From assembly GCA_965371225.1 (NCBI GenBank), contig CBDUXP010000027.1, positions 1 to 47,771 of the forward strand: 47,771 bases of DNA. Reading direction: 5' to 3'. The position numbers were made by a program, and so were the translations under genes. The notes under the pieces were generated by a model. The model was not told the origin of the DNA and did no database searches. It worked only from the letters and a program-made list of their open reading frames with translations. Numbering within the stretch: position 1 is the first letter of the stretch; each line of letters starts with the position of its first letter. The stretch comes from CBDUXP01 sp965371225 [NCBI: uncultured bacterium]. Lineage in GTDB: Bacteria > Abyssobacteria > SURF-5 > CBDUXP01. This document shows positions 23,501-31,678 of this stretch, piece after piece.

Positions 23501-26406
23501 GCAGGAAGCGCCGTGCCGGCGGGGACCGTCACCTGGACGGTGTAGGGCGTTGCCACGGTGCCGTCGGTCAGGTTGCTGTCCACCACCGCGTCCGTTTGGA
23601 TGGTCCAGCCGCTGACGTCGACGGCCTGCGGGCCCAGGTTCACCAGCTCAATCCACTCACCGTCCGGCTCGAAAGTGATGTAGAACCAGTCGATATCGAT
23701 GCGGTCGGCTGCGGCGGCCGCCGGCACCGCAGGGGCGATGCCGTCCGTCCGCGGCTTGAGAAACTGCACGGTATTGGGGCCGAGGACATCGTCCGGTACG
23801 ACCCGGCAGAGCCCCTCCTGCACGAACCACTGCCCGTCCGTCGTGGCGTTCAGCGGTGTGGGAATTCCCCAGCGGACGGCGCCGGGTGCGGTGCCCGCCG
23901 GCCAGATGGCTTCCCCGTTGACGAAGATGAGCAGCCCGCGGATGGTGGACACCGCTCCGGGAGCGAGACCCAGCACCAGATCCCCGTTGCCACCCGCATC
24001 GTCCAGCCCGTTCTCGTTCGTGCGCAGGCGGATGACGAATTTGGCTGTGACATCCCCGAGCCCCGCGTTGGAGCCGTCCTCGTTGATGAGGCCATCCGGC
24101 ACGCCGTCCAAGTCGGTGGGCGCATCCTCCCCATCGGAGCCATCCCCATCTTCGTCTATGCCGTCGACCGCGGGGTCCTCATCGTAGAACCCATCCGGCT
24201 CGGCGAGGCCCGGAGCGCCAGGCCCGTCATTCTCGGCTGGGACGTTTTCGTCCGTAAATCCATCACCGTCGTTGTCCGTGGCAACGGCGTCATCGAGAAA
24301 CGCAAACGGCCCGGGGGTACCGTCGGGCACATTGGCAGACAGGACATTGCTGAACTGGGCGGTGAACACGGTGGCACCGGAGTGCAGATAATCGGGCAAC
24401 GCCCGCGGGGAACCGGCGCGAGCGAGATTCGCGCCGGACACGGACGCGATCGCCCACCCCCCGCCGGGGCCCAGCTCTTCCGGCTCGTACAACTGGGTGG
24501 AAGGCGCGACCATGATCTCGTTGATGCGCACTTGCTCCACGCCGGCGAAGACGTTGCCCGCGGGGTCGCGCACTTCGTCGCGGATGAGGTTGCTGTCGCG
24601 ATAGTCGTGGAGGTTGATCGCGGCTTGGTACGTGCGGAACTCGGCCTCCGTGTAGGCCGGCAGGGTGCGCATGAACGGGGCGAGGGCCGCGCTGGCCAAT
24701 TCCTCGGGCGTGGCGAAGTTCGGGTTGACGCGCACGCTCCCGCCGGCGGACAGGTTCCGGTCCTCGGCATAGATCGTGACCAGGTTCCGCCGCAGCGTGA
24801 ACGGCTGGGGCGCACCGCTCGACGCGGTGTTCACTTCCTGGGCCAACCAGTGCACCCCGGCAAGCTCGGGCATGTTCACCAGGTCCGTGTTGATGATGTC
24901 CTCCAGCGCCAGGATGGGCTGGTCATCCCCTTCGTTCGGCTCGTCGCAGCCCTGGTCCGGACACGGTCCGGCGGCGTCACCGTCATTGTCGGCGCCGTCC
25001 ACTGCGAACTCCGGGTTCACGGGCACCTGGGGCTGGCGGTCGAACGGAATGAGCACCCGGAACTCCTGCGGTTCGTTGATCCCTTCGTCCGCTTCATCGC
25101 AGTTGGGGTCCACCGCACAGGGCAAGGCCACGTTGCCGTCCCCGTCGTTATCGATGCCGTCGCTCGCGTGATAGAGGCGGCTCGCGTCGTCGTCGTCGTT
25201 GACGGCGTTCGTGTATCCCGCGGATTCCGACCGCCCCTGGCCGGGCACGTACAGGCGATTGCGCTCGTCCCCTCCAGCCGCGTACGGGGTGACGGGCGCC
25301 AGGTTGTCGCCGTGCGGCAGCCCATGGCGGTAAAACACGAGCCGGCTCGCGTCCGCCGCGGTCGCCCCCACCGCCTCTCGCGCACTGATTTCGAACGTGC
25401 TCACGCCCGCGTTCTGGGCAAACACGTTGCCCACCGCCGGCGGGTTAGTCATGGCTGCCGTCCGGGGATCGAGATCCGGGGCGGGGGCCGGGTCCGCCGC
25501 AAAGTTGTGGATGACGTTGACGTTGACCTTGGCGCTCTCATCCTCAATCAGGACGGCGTAGCGCCCGGCCAAGCGCCCCTGGTCGTCGTAGTAGTTCTGC
25601 CAGACCCCGTCAAACCCTTCGCCCGCTTCGTCAATCGTGCCGTCGTTGTCATCGTCTACCAAATTGCTGGCCTGGATGGTCGCGTCGGCGTTCAGATCGA
25701 TGGCGTTCGCCGAGATCTGCACGGGGGTTTGGGGAGTCGCCACGAGCGCGGTGGCGATGCTGATGTGCGCGGCGACCGTGAGCGGCGCGCCGAACGCGGT
25801 GTTATCCGTGCCGGGGCCGAGCAACCAATCGTCCTCGGCCCAGACGGATGGCGTCTCGGTGAGCAGCGTGATGGTCCCTTCGGCGAAATCGTCCGAGGGG
25901 GGACACGTCCCGTCGTCCGGGCTCGCGTCTACGCCGAGTACCAGCCCGACGCCCTTCAGGGTGATGGGCGGCCCCGGCTCGAACACCTGCAGCAGATCGC
26001 CCGGTTGCAGGTTGACTTCGTTGGCGACGGACGGTGGACAGATCGGGCTTTGGTACACCAGCCGCAGGGTGGCGCTCGTCGCGCCGCGCCAGGGATCAAT
26101 GAGCCCGTCGAACGCTTCTTCGTCCCCCGTATCGGCCACGCCGTCCGGCCCCAGTTCCCGGTCCAGCTTGTCCACCTCGAGCAGGCGCTTGGCCTGTTCC
26201 GCACCTGCCAGCGCCACTTCGTCGGCCGAAACCGTGCCCTCGAAGTTCTGTGCCGCGCGCAGCTCGAGGCGCGACTGGAAGACGAAGCTGACGGCGAGCA
26301 GGCTGAGCAGCGCCAGGATGCCCAGCACCAACAGGAGCACGACACCGCGGTCCCCGGCCCGGGGGCGGCGCGGGCGGTGGGGTGGAATGCTGGGCGGCCG
26401 TGGCAT
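20572..26406 (-). CDS. Giant GspK-like minor pseudopilin (1944 aa)
   Basis: A class III leader is cut after Gly21 and leads to VVLLLVLGILALLSLLAV. Position +5 is Leu, not Glu, as is usual for GspK. Near 1725-1790 the helix-hairpin-helix-like region RTPGRINLNTATARVLRGL...ERIVEDR...FTSIGDLMSSRRGL confirms the GspK family. GspK is normally about 320 residues; this one is six times longer. Inserts include at least seven DNDGDG-type Asp loops (near 250, 420, 473, 711, 751, 1063 and 1119), two of them followed by Cys pairs. There is a lamin-tail-like segment (WIELVNLGPQAVDVSGWTIQ, about 918-937). A ~68-residue beta module occurs twice (1275-1343 and 1821-1887). GspK caps the pseudopilus tip with GspI and GspJ. 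Asp loops suggest calcium-stabilised surface domains. Confidence 0.85.
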   Translation of the reverse strand: MPRPPSIPPHRPRRPRAGDRGVVLLLVLGILALLSLLAVSFVFQSRLELRAAQNFEGTVSADEVALAGAEQAKRLLEVDKLDRELGPDGVADTGDEEAFDGLIDPWRGATSATLRLVYQSPICPPSVANEVNLQPGDLLQVFEPGPPITLKGVGLVLGVDASPDDGTCPPSDDFAEGTITLLTETPSVWAEDDWLLGPGTDNTAFGAPLTVAAHISIATALVATPQTPVQISANAIDLNADATIQASNLVDDDNDGTIDEAGEGFDGVWQNYYDDQGRLAGRYAVLIEDESAKVNVNVIHNFAADPAPAPDLDPRTAAMTNPPAVGNVFAQNAGVSTFEISAREAVGATAADASRLVFYRHGLPHGDNLAPVTPYAAGGDERNRLYVPGQGRSESAGYTNAVNDDDDASRLYHASDGIDNDGDGNVALPCAVDPNCDEADEGINEPQEFRVLIPFDRQPQVPVNPEFAVDGADNDGDAAGPCPDQGCDEPNEGDDQPILALEDIINTDLVNMPELAGVHWLAQEVNTASSGAPQPFTLRRNLVTIYAEDRNLSAGGSVRVNPNFATPEELASAALAPFMRTLPAYTEAEFRTYQAAINLHDYRDSNLIRDEVRDPAGNVFAGVEQVRINEIMVAPSTQLYEPEELGPGGGWAIASVSGANLARAGSPRALPDYLHSGATVFTAQFSNVLSANVPDGTPGPFAFLDDAVATDNDGDGFTDENVPAENDGPGAPGLAEPDGFYDEDPAVDGIDEDGDGSDGEDAPTDLDGVPDGLINEDGSNAGLGDVTAKFVIRLRTNENGLDDAGGNGDLVLGLAPGAVSTIRGLLIFVNGEAIWPAGTAPGAVRWGIPTPLNATTDGQWFVQEGLCRVVPDDVLGPNTVQFLKPRTDGIAPAVPAAAAADRIDIDWFYITFEPDGEWIELVNLGPQAVDVSGWTIQTDAVVDSNLTDGTVATPYTVQVTVPAGTALPAATAAGPSYTVFSVDAIGANTGGANTTGNFTLLDQEANDTNSPDTMAYDKLWPTLTSALPLNPNPNPVAIQLSNVLNLFDPPSPDTGFAADGIDNDGDTTVDEPDEEANDFIPFTELFPNEPINDFNNDASNINARGTATDIRAADGVNNDEDGLTDEDDENTEAADRVWTGIDVATVSLLDAAGNLVDRVTYDAQDIGWATDPVAANAGFGTLERRSPMYAGDRLQMNRSAEVAGAVARVDNFVLDKYDGVDAGPGATNPWVTTAVPVLADGNYDDWTPRANEPVPTPGAVNRSPLSVEVQGVGALTAGVDDTLTLTAGDGLFVPPGSTLVDLADTDPLDRLIVESVATDTLTFTGVVEENHGAAANYVILPVEPFGQLKNQFLATVGELGRVPFDDGHPYDRTGLDSLRLDDDLRGTVTENAGAAMAPAATTLQVTAANAELLDSLMQDRNEPVFLRDHASDTREHMRVIDVDTGTNVLTVVRGEQGPVVQHAANAVFDVLIANPAFRRTATVGYTSSTGVDPAVGNTITNTTQGNSRVVLRVDAVNDRMLVWDDDDNSPWETGDLINNGAAFGLGADRATIRSIHVPEAPDVAGLVDSFSVEALVLEPTVADVTLNFAGWSNSSPAADPDLYTIAIDDEGSTVDMVWDANDGIEPGVYCLYVFGLAGALLQVEVLDSTDTPIAILTRGGPPANDLFAPPVGLSASQGDNITAYGPMSIPYDTTVGNQLRLRFTNVGAEAGATVTQNQVTRVVLAPPVRTPGRINLNTATARVLRGLPNLDLDTEDAGVLGTITIAERIVEDRRINGPFTSIGDLMSSRRGLNNAVVLSADTLNNDGKNNGGGAVTSATPLTAFVDDTVTLGGGHGAVIVAGMRLQDTDPALTELLTVRSVAADDVTFTAIVTETHPLGNTFAVVDEAGEAEAVFEALANLVTVRSDVYKVIVLGQAAVDANGDGIIQDGEVRAQKKLELVYER
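20746..20946 (-). repeat. GspK beta module, copy 2
   Basis: It encodes a unit beginning LTAFVDDTVTLGGGHG and ending ETHPLGNTFAVVDE, after the helix-hairpin-helix region. Shared positions with copy 1 include LTA-V-DDT-TL, L-DTDP, ES/RSVA-D-TFT, V-E-H and a closing hydrophobic strand. Confidence 0.7.
22378..22584 (-). repeat. GspK beta module, copy 1
   Basis: It encodes LTAGVDDTLTLTAG...LADTDPLDRLIVESVATDTLTFTGVVEENHG...YVILPVE, about 69 residues, clearly related to the copy at 20746-20946. A more distant third relative may lie between them (near 22190-21980, TTLQVTAANAELL...MRVIDVDTGTNVLTVVRG). Confidence 0.7.
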
Positions 26407-26418
26407 GGGTGCTTCCCG

Positions 26419-28059
26419 TCAGGACGCGGTGGCCAGCCACACGGTGGTGCTCAACACGACGGGATCGAGCACGCGCAATCGGTCGCGCACGGTGATAGTG
26501 ATGCGCACGGCGCGGGGCAGCGCATCGTCCGCGGTCGTGCCTTCATCCGGTTCATCCACGCCTTCCGGTCGCCCCGCGGCGTCGTAGAACCGGTCATCCC
26601 GGAACCCGTCCGGGGCGGCGTCGTCGTCGACGCTGTCGAACAACGTCGCCCCCAGCGGTTCGGGTGTTCCCGCATCGTTGGCGCCCGTATCATCCGCCAC
26701 GCCATCGCGGTCATTGTCCAAGCCGTCCCCTTGCAGCGTCCCGGCATCCCCATCGTCGTCCTGCCCGTTAAGCTCGGCGGCGGTCCGCGGGTTTCGCGGG
26801 TCGGGCGCGCGACTGTCCCACACCCCCATCACGCGGCTGTCCAGGCGGCCGTTGTTCTCCCCGATGCTGGGTTCTGCCGTGTTGCCGTCGTTATCGCTGA
26901 CATTGTCGGGCGGTCCGGCGCCCGCGTCGTCCGCGTCGTCGATCACGTTGTCGGTGCCCATGTCCAACTCGCCCACGTCCCGCAGGCCGTTTGCCTGGCT
27001 CCCGTCTGCATCGAAGATGGTGGGGTCACCATCCACGCCGATGTCCTCACCCCGGGCGTCCTGATAGCCCCAGCCGATGCCGAAGCGGGTCGGCGCGCCG
27101 TTCGCGTCGAGCACCGTGGCGATGCGGCCGTAGAACTCAAACTGCACGTCGTAGATGAAAGCGCCGATCCGTTCGCCGCCGTTCGTGATTTCCAGGTCGT
27201 TGAAATCCCGGAACGGATACCGGCCTTGGGGGTCCGGTAGGGCGGACTGGTCCCTGGAAAACGGGTTCTCGTCGGGCGTGGTGTCGACGGCACGGTATAA
27301 CCCCAGGTTCACCAAGTTCTCCAGGTCTTCCGACCGCAGGTTATTGAGCAGGAGCACGTCCCCCGCGCCGGGCCACGTGGCCACGCCCCCCCCGGGCAAG
27401 TTGCTGTCCGCCGCGTCGGTGGCGCCGTCGAAATCCCCGTCGTCCCCATCGTTAAACGCGTCCGTGGCGATCAGGTAGCGGATTTCGGAGAACTGCGCTT
27501 CCGCGTTCAGGGAGAAGCCGCCGCGGAGGGCGGACAGCCCCACGAAGTCCAACCGGTCGGGCGGACCGAGCGGCACTTGCACGTCGTCCGGCTTGATGGA
27601 AATGATGTTGTTCGTCACGGCGCCAAAGGGCGCGCGATACAAGTCGTACACCTGGCCGTAGGCGCCGTACACCGTGCCGTTCGCAGCAATATCCAAGCCC
27701 ACGGGGTGTTGCGCGTTGCCCACCCCGCGCACGTTGATGGTGGCGTGGGCGGCCGGGGCGAACTCGATCCGCGCTTGCGGCAGACTGTTCAACCCGTCCG
27801 CGCCGACCAACACGAAGTTGCGCCGCCGCGCATCGAGCACCGCCGTCTGCAGCTCCTGCGCCATGAGGCTGAGGGCCGCGCGCGCGTTCTGCACGATGTC
27901 CTGGCGCGCCTCGCCGATTTCAATGGAGCGGGTAGTGGTGGCGAACGTGGTGAACAGAAAGCTCATCATGATCGCGGCGATCGCCAGGCCCACGAGGAGT
28001 TCCACCAAGGTGACCCCCCGCGGGCCGGGTCGGCGTGTCTGGGGTTGCGCTCGCGGCAT
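26419..28059 (-). CDS. GspJ-like minor pseudopilin, enlarged
   Basis: A class III leader is cut after Gly15 (RRPGPRG/VTLVELLVGLAIAAIMM) with Glu at +5. It is followed by the GspJ-like TTFATTTRSIEIGEARQDIVQNARAALSLMAQELQTAV. The protein is 546 residues, against about 200 for ordinary GspJ. The extra length holds Asp-rich loops, for example FNDGDDGDFDGATDAADSN, IFDADGSQANGLRDVGEL and GLDNDRDGVADDTG. The frame extends upstream to 28224, but the ATG at 28057-28059 starts the leader and lies 5 bases after the gspI stop codon. The gene before gspK in such operons is gspJ, which fits. The C-terminus (VRITITVRDRLRVLDPVVLSTTVWLATAS) is a pair of strands typical of the GspJ fold. Confidence 0.85.
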   Translation of the reverse strand: MPRAQPQTRRPGPRGVTLVELLVGLAIAAIMMSFLFTTFATTTRSIEIGEARQDIVQNARAALSLMAQELQTAVLDARRRNFVLVGADGLNSLPQARIEFAPAAHATINVRGVGNAQHPVGLDIAANGTVYGAYGQVYDLYRAPFGAVTNNIISIKPDDVQVPLGPPDRLDFVGLSALRGGFSLNAEAQFSEIRYLIATDAFNDGDDGDFDGATDAADSNLPGGGVATWPGAGDVLLLNNLRSEDLENLVNLGLYRAVDTTPDENPFSRDQSALPDPQGRYPFRDFNDLEITNGGERIGAFIYDVQFEFYGRIATVLDANGAPTRFGIGWGYQDARGEDIGVDGDPTIFDADGSQANGLRDVGELDMGTDNVIDDADDAGAGPPDNVSDNDGNTAEPSIGENNGRLDSRVMGVWDSRAPDPRNPRTAAELNGQDDDGDAGTLQGDGLDNDRDGVADDTGANDAGTPEPLGATLFDSVDDDAAPDGFRDDRFYDAAGRPEGVDEPDEGTTADDALPRAVRITITVRDRLRVLDPVVLSTTVWLATAS

Positions 28060-28064
28060 GGCGG

Positions 28065-29408
28065 TTAGAGGTACGGGTTGGCGATGTACGTGCTGAAGGT
28101 CGCCTCGCGATCCGTGCCGCCTTCGCGCCACACCACCGTGACCGTAATGCGCTGAATCTCCTCTTCCGGCAGCGCGTTGATGATGCCGTCGTTCTCCGTC
28201 CCGTGCCCGGTCGCCGCATCCCACTCCGGCGGGTCTTCGTCGATGGCGCCGTCCGCGTCATTGTCCACGCCGTCCACGGGGTCCTCGTCGAAGGCGAGGT
28301 CCGCGTCATTGTCGACCGCCTGCCCGTCGTCGCCGTGCGGATCGTCAAGCGTGTTCTCGCGGAACCCCGTCTCGCCCAGCTCCTCGCCGGGATCATGGTC
28401 CCCGTCGAAGTTCCGGTCGAAGAAGTTGGGCACCAGGTCCAGCCCGGTGTCCTCCACGATATCGACCGGTGCGCCCGGGTTCACGTCCGTGAGGATGCCG
28501 TCCAGGCCGATGCCCAGTTCGGGAATCTCGCGGTCCTCGCTGTAGTCGTACCGGCTGGCCCAGCGGGCGTACCATGCGCTCTCCACCATGACCAGGTGGA
28601 TCTGGATCGACTCCCCGGTGAAGTACCGGTCGTTCACCTGCTCGTCCACTTCGTCCGTGGCGCCGTCCGCGTCGTTGTCCAAGGCGTCCGCTCCCTCGTC
28701 GAACGCTGGGGAGGTGTTCTCCATGAGCGTGAAGCCGATATTCAGGTCGGCCCCATTGGGATCGCTGATCAGGGGGAAGGGTTCGTTGAAGCGGCCCTCC
28801 AGCATGAGCTGGTTGCCGCTGAGGTCGCGCCCGATGACCACGAAGTCCTCATCGAGCACCAGCGGCAGGCTGCCGCCGGTGATGAAGTCCACCCCGGCGC
28901 CCGCGGCATCGACCACGATGCGGATGGTGTAGGTCTGTGGCGTGACCGCGAACGGGTCCAGCACGCGGAACTGGGTGATCGCGCCCTTCTTCACGGTCGG
29001 CGTCAGATCGAAGTAGCCGAGCCCGTCGCCGTCCCGGCGGCTCCCCGCCTGGAGAGTCACCGCTGGCGGCTGTACGGTGGGTGCCAGCGGCAAGCCCGCC
29101 GGGTTCACCGCGAGGAAGAAGAAGCCGGTCTCGAAGGCCTCACCGGCATCGTGCACCCCATTGCCGTCGCTCGCCTCGGGCGTGGCGTTCAGATTGTCGT
29201 CGATAAAGTCGCGGGCCTGGGCCCGGGCCCGGATCTCATCCAGCTCCTGCCGCCCCAGGAACGCGGCAGTGGTGAAGTCGCCGGCGAGGCGGGTGCTGCG
29301 CAGGCCGACGCGCAGCAGCGGTAGCAGGCTGAGCAGGGCAAAGCCGACGATGGCGATGGCGACGAGCACCTCGATGAGAGTGAAGCCGGAATCGCGGTGC
29401 CGCGTCAC
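28065..29408 (-). CDS. GspI/PilV-like minor pseudopilin, enlarged
   Basis: It starts with GTG, overlapping the gspH stop by four bases. The leader is very short and is cut after Gly8 (RHRDSG/FTLIEVLVAIAIVGFALLSLLPLL), with Glu at +5, followed by GspI-like sequence (FTTAAFLGRQELDEIRARAQ). At 447 residues it is more than three times a normal GspI (about 120). Most of the extra length is Asp/Glu-rich: DALDNDADGATDEVDEQVND, VDNDADLAFDEDP, VDGVDNDADGAIDEDPPEWD. The C-terminal strands (RITVTVVWREGGTDREATFST) match those found at the end of PilV/GspI proteins. It would form part of the pseudopilus tip with GspJ and GspK. Confidence 0.85.
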   Translation of the reverse strand: MTRHRDSGFTLIEVLVAIAIVGFALLSLLPLLRVGLRSTRLAGDFTTAAFLGRQELDEIRARAQARDFIDDNLNATPEASDGNGVHDAGEAFETGFFFLAVNPAGLPLAPTVQPPAVTLQAGSRRDGDGLGYFDLTPTVKKGAITQFRVLDPFAVTPQTYTIRIVVDAAGAGVDFITGGSLPLVLDEDFVVIGRDLSGNQLMLEGRFNEPFPLISDPNGADLNIGFTLMENTSPAFDEGADALDNDADGATDEVDEQVNDRYFTGESIQIHLVMVESAWYARWASRYDYSEDREIPELGIGLDGILTDVNPGAPVDIVEDTGLDLVPNFFDRNFDGDHDPGEELGETGFRENTLDDPHGDDGQAVDNDADLAFDEDPVDGVDNDADGAIDEDPPEWDAATGHGTENDGIINALPEEEIQRITVTVVWREGGTDREATFSTYIANPYL

Positions 29409-30412
29409 GAGGCGCCGTCCTTATCCAGGTCCCAGTCAAACGGCGGGCCGCCCGCTGCGGCGGTGCCCCGCGCGTAATCGAACACCTCCGTCGTTCCGGT
29501 GGTGGGGTTGACCGCCACCGTGTAGTAGTGCGCGTCCTGCGTCTGATCGGTCACCGTAAAGTAGTTCTGTTGGTCCGCCGGATCTTGGACGGACATCCCT
29601 GGGGGAAGGCCGAGGGTCCGGAGGCTGGCGGGCGCGTTCGCCGCGATCCCGCCCGGGAGCGTCGCGCCGCCATCCGTGGTGTTCCACAGCCAGATGATCG
29701 CCCGGTCCGCGCCGCCCTGGGGGCCAAACCGCACCACGCGATACAGGGAAGAGTCGATGGCGTCATCCTCACCCGCGTCCACGGGCTCATTGGCTGCGCC
29801 ATCACCATCGTCGAAGCCGTCCACGCCCAGGTCCTCTGCGGCAGCCAGGGCGGCGTCCATGTTCACGTCTTCGGTGCGCCAGGCATTCAGGCGGATGGCC
29901 GGGCTGAAGTCATCCCCTAGGTAGCCGGTGCTGGCGATCATGGTGGCCACCACCACCACGTTGCGCGGCAATTCCTGCACGTCGCCTTGCCGTTCGAGGG
30001 TGGTGAACTCTCCGTCGAACGGCCCGACGGCATCCCCCCGCGGGACGTCGGTCGCATCCTGGCCTGGCGCGCCGATGACGGGATCGGAGGCCAGCGGATC
30101 GTACAGCCGGTCGATTCGCGCGATCCAGTACCGCGTGACGAGTTCCGCGTCGGCGCCCGAAGAGCTGAACGCGTTGCAGTCAATCACCACGGCCATGTTC
30201 GCCCGCTCGGCGATGGCGAGGCGGCGCGCCTCGCGCATGGTCGCGCTCAACTCCCGTGCGCCGGCGCGGAGCGCGGTGGTGCCGCCCTGGGTCCCGAAGC
30301 GGGGGACCGCGATGAACAGCACGAGCCCGATGATCGCCACCACGACCAACAGCTCTGCGAGCGTCACCCCGTCGGCGCCGCGTGCTGCTGGTGTCCGGAG
30401 TCGCCGCCGCAT
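29405..30412 (-). CDS. GspH-like pseudopilin, enlarged
   Basis: A class III leader is cut after Gly15 (ARGADG/VTLAELLVVVAIIGLVLFIAVPRFG), with Glu at +5. Next comes the GspH/FimT pattern RAGARELSATMREARRLAIAERANMAVVID, which is diagnostic for that family. The protein has 335 residues, about twice the normal length. An Asp-rich insert (LGVDGFDDGDGAANEPVDAGEDDAIDSS) lies near residue 205. The final third (YYTVAVNPTTGTTEVFDYARG) is beta-rich. It begins 18 bases after gspG ends and shares its stop codon region with gspI (GTGA overlap). Confidence 0.85.
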   Translation of the reverse strand: MRRRLRTPAARGADGVTLAELLVVVAIIGLVLFIAVPRFGTQGGTTALRAGARELSATMREARRLAIAERANMAVVIDCNAFSSSGADAELVTRYWIARIDRLYDPLASDPVIGAPGQDATDVPRGDAVGPFDGEFTTLERQGDVQELPRNVVVVATMIASTGYLGDDFSPAIRLNAWRTEDVNMDAALAAAEDLGVDGFDDGDGAANEPVDAGEDDAIDSSLYRVVRFGPQGGADRAIIWLWNTTDGGATLPGGIAANAPASLRTLGLPPGMSVQDPADQQNYFTVTDQTQDAHYYTVAVNPTTGTTEVFDYARGTAAAGGPPFDWDLDKDGAS

Positions 30413-30430
30413 GCCCAGGCTCGTGAGAGG

Positions 30431-31678
30431 CTAGTTGTAGCTCTCGTGTCGGCGCCAGGGACGCGTTTCGTTCCAGGAGTTGATGTCGTCGCCGCCGAGG
30501 TTCAAGACCCCGTCGTTATTGAAATCCTCCGTGGTGGGGGCCACGCCGGTGGTGAGTTGGCCGTCGTCCTCGCCCAGGTCCTTGGTGTGGGCCCGCCCGT
30601 CCAGCCCCGTGTCCTCATAGCCCGTGTCCAGGTCCGTGGACGCTACCCCGGCATTGACGTCTTCACTGTTCACGGGCGCCGCAATGTTGTTGCGCACCGT
30701 GCCTGAGGGATCCAGGCCCGTGGCCAGCGCGGTGAGGTCGATCGTCAGCTGGTTCTCCCCCGTGATGTCCTCGTAACCGGTGTGCGAGTCGTCCACCCCG
30801 TCGATGCCGACGCTATAGAGGTAGTAGCTGAGATTGCGGGACAAGCCATCCGGCGAGATATCGGCATTGCCCAGCTCCCACTGGCTCGTAAGGCGGATGT
30901 TCGGCGCGACGGCATTGTCCGGCGGACCCGTATTGTCCGCATACGTCACGAGCCCATCCCCGTTGTCGTCATCCCCCTGGTCCAGCACCCCGTTGTACGA
31001 GCCGGCAAAGAGTGTGGGCCCGTTATCGTCCCCACAGCAAACCACACCGACGGCGACGCATGCATCAGCGTACGCGGCCGAGTAGTCGCCGATGCCGCAG
31101 TCTTCGCCCGGATCCAGCACGCCGTTGCCGTTGGCGTCCTCGGTGGCGATGGCGTTGTCGATCCCCAGCAGGTCCGCAGTGGTGTTGTCCAACGCTACGC
31201 GCTGTAGCGTCGCCACGTAGACATACGGCTGTCCCCAGGCATCCACCGGGAACTCACTGAGGAACGGCCCTCCGCGCGCGCTCGTGCGCATGGCCCACTC
31301 CAGGTCCAGAATGTTGATCACCCCGTCGCCGGCGTCCAGCCGCCCGTTGGCGATGCCATATTCGGCGCCCGCGTCGCTCGGGTTAGTCGGGTCGAGGTTG
31401 ACCCCGGTGTCTTCCCCGGCTTCGAGGACGCCATTGTTGTTGACGTCCTCGGAGGGGAACACGTCCCCCGGATACGAGCCGAACGCTTGCCGATACAGCT
31501 CCAGCGCGGTCTTCAAATTGTCGATGTTCGCTTCGGTGGTCGTGACCGCCGCGTGCGTGCGGATGCCCACGACGTTGGGCACGACGATCGCCGTGAGCAA
31601 CACGATGATCGCGATGACCACCAAGAGTTCCGTTAACGTGAAGCCGTGTGGCATCGACGGACGCCCGCGCTCGCGCAT
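30431..31678 (-). CDS. GspG-like major pseudopilin, enlarged
   Basis: A class III leader is cut after Gly12 (SMPHG/FTLTELLVVIAIIVLLTAIVVPNVVG), with Glu at +5. It is followed by the GspG hallmark ANIDNLKTALELYRQAFGSYP. GspG proteins are normally about 140 residues and carry one structural calcium; this one is 415 residues and has several Asp/Asn loops (VNNNGVLEAGEDTG, ANGNGVLDPGEDCG, DQGDDDNGDGLVTYADN). Five cysteines lie within some 30 residues (EDCG, DACVAVGVVCCGDD). The frame extends to 31810, but the ATG at 31676-31678 has GGGAG eight bases upstream. It is the first gene of the pseudopilin operon, and its leader region carries the candidate promoters described separately. Confidence 0.85.
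   Translation of the reverse strand: MRERGRPSMPHGFTLTELLVVIAIIVLLTAIVVPNVVGIRTHAAVTTTEANIDNLKTALELYRQAFGSYPGDVFPSEDVNNNGVLEAGEDTGVNLDPTNPSDAGAEYGIANGRLDAGDGVINILDLEWAMRTSARGGPFLSEFPVDAWGQPYVYVATLQRVALDNTTADLLGIDNAIATEDANGNGVLDPGEDCGIGDYSAAYADACVAVGVVCCGDDNGPTLFAGSYNGVLDQGDDDNGDGLVTYADNTGPPDNAVAPNIRLTSQWELGNADISPDGLSRNLSYYLYSVGIDGVDDSHTGYEDITGENQLTIDLTALATGLDPSGTVRNNIAAPVNSEDVNAGVASTDLDTGYEDTGLDGRAHTKDLGEDDGQLTTGVAPTTEDFNNDGVLNLGGDDINSWNETRPWRRHESYN

Noticed and set aside
23596-27240. Plus-strand open frame of 1214 codons opposite the giant gspK and gspJ
   Set aside because: It mirrors the Asp/Gly-rich coding of the minus strand and is full of His, Arg, Gly and Val with no domain pattern. It ignores the boundary between two well-supported genes.
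11402-31678. ATPase (GspE/PilB), platform protein (GspF/PilC) or prepilin peptidase hidden in the system
   Set aside because: No frame carries their motifs; the nucleotide-binding proteins seen here are PilM-like and a sigma-54 activator only.
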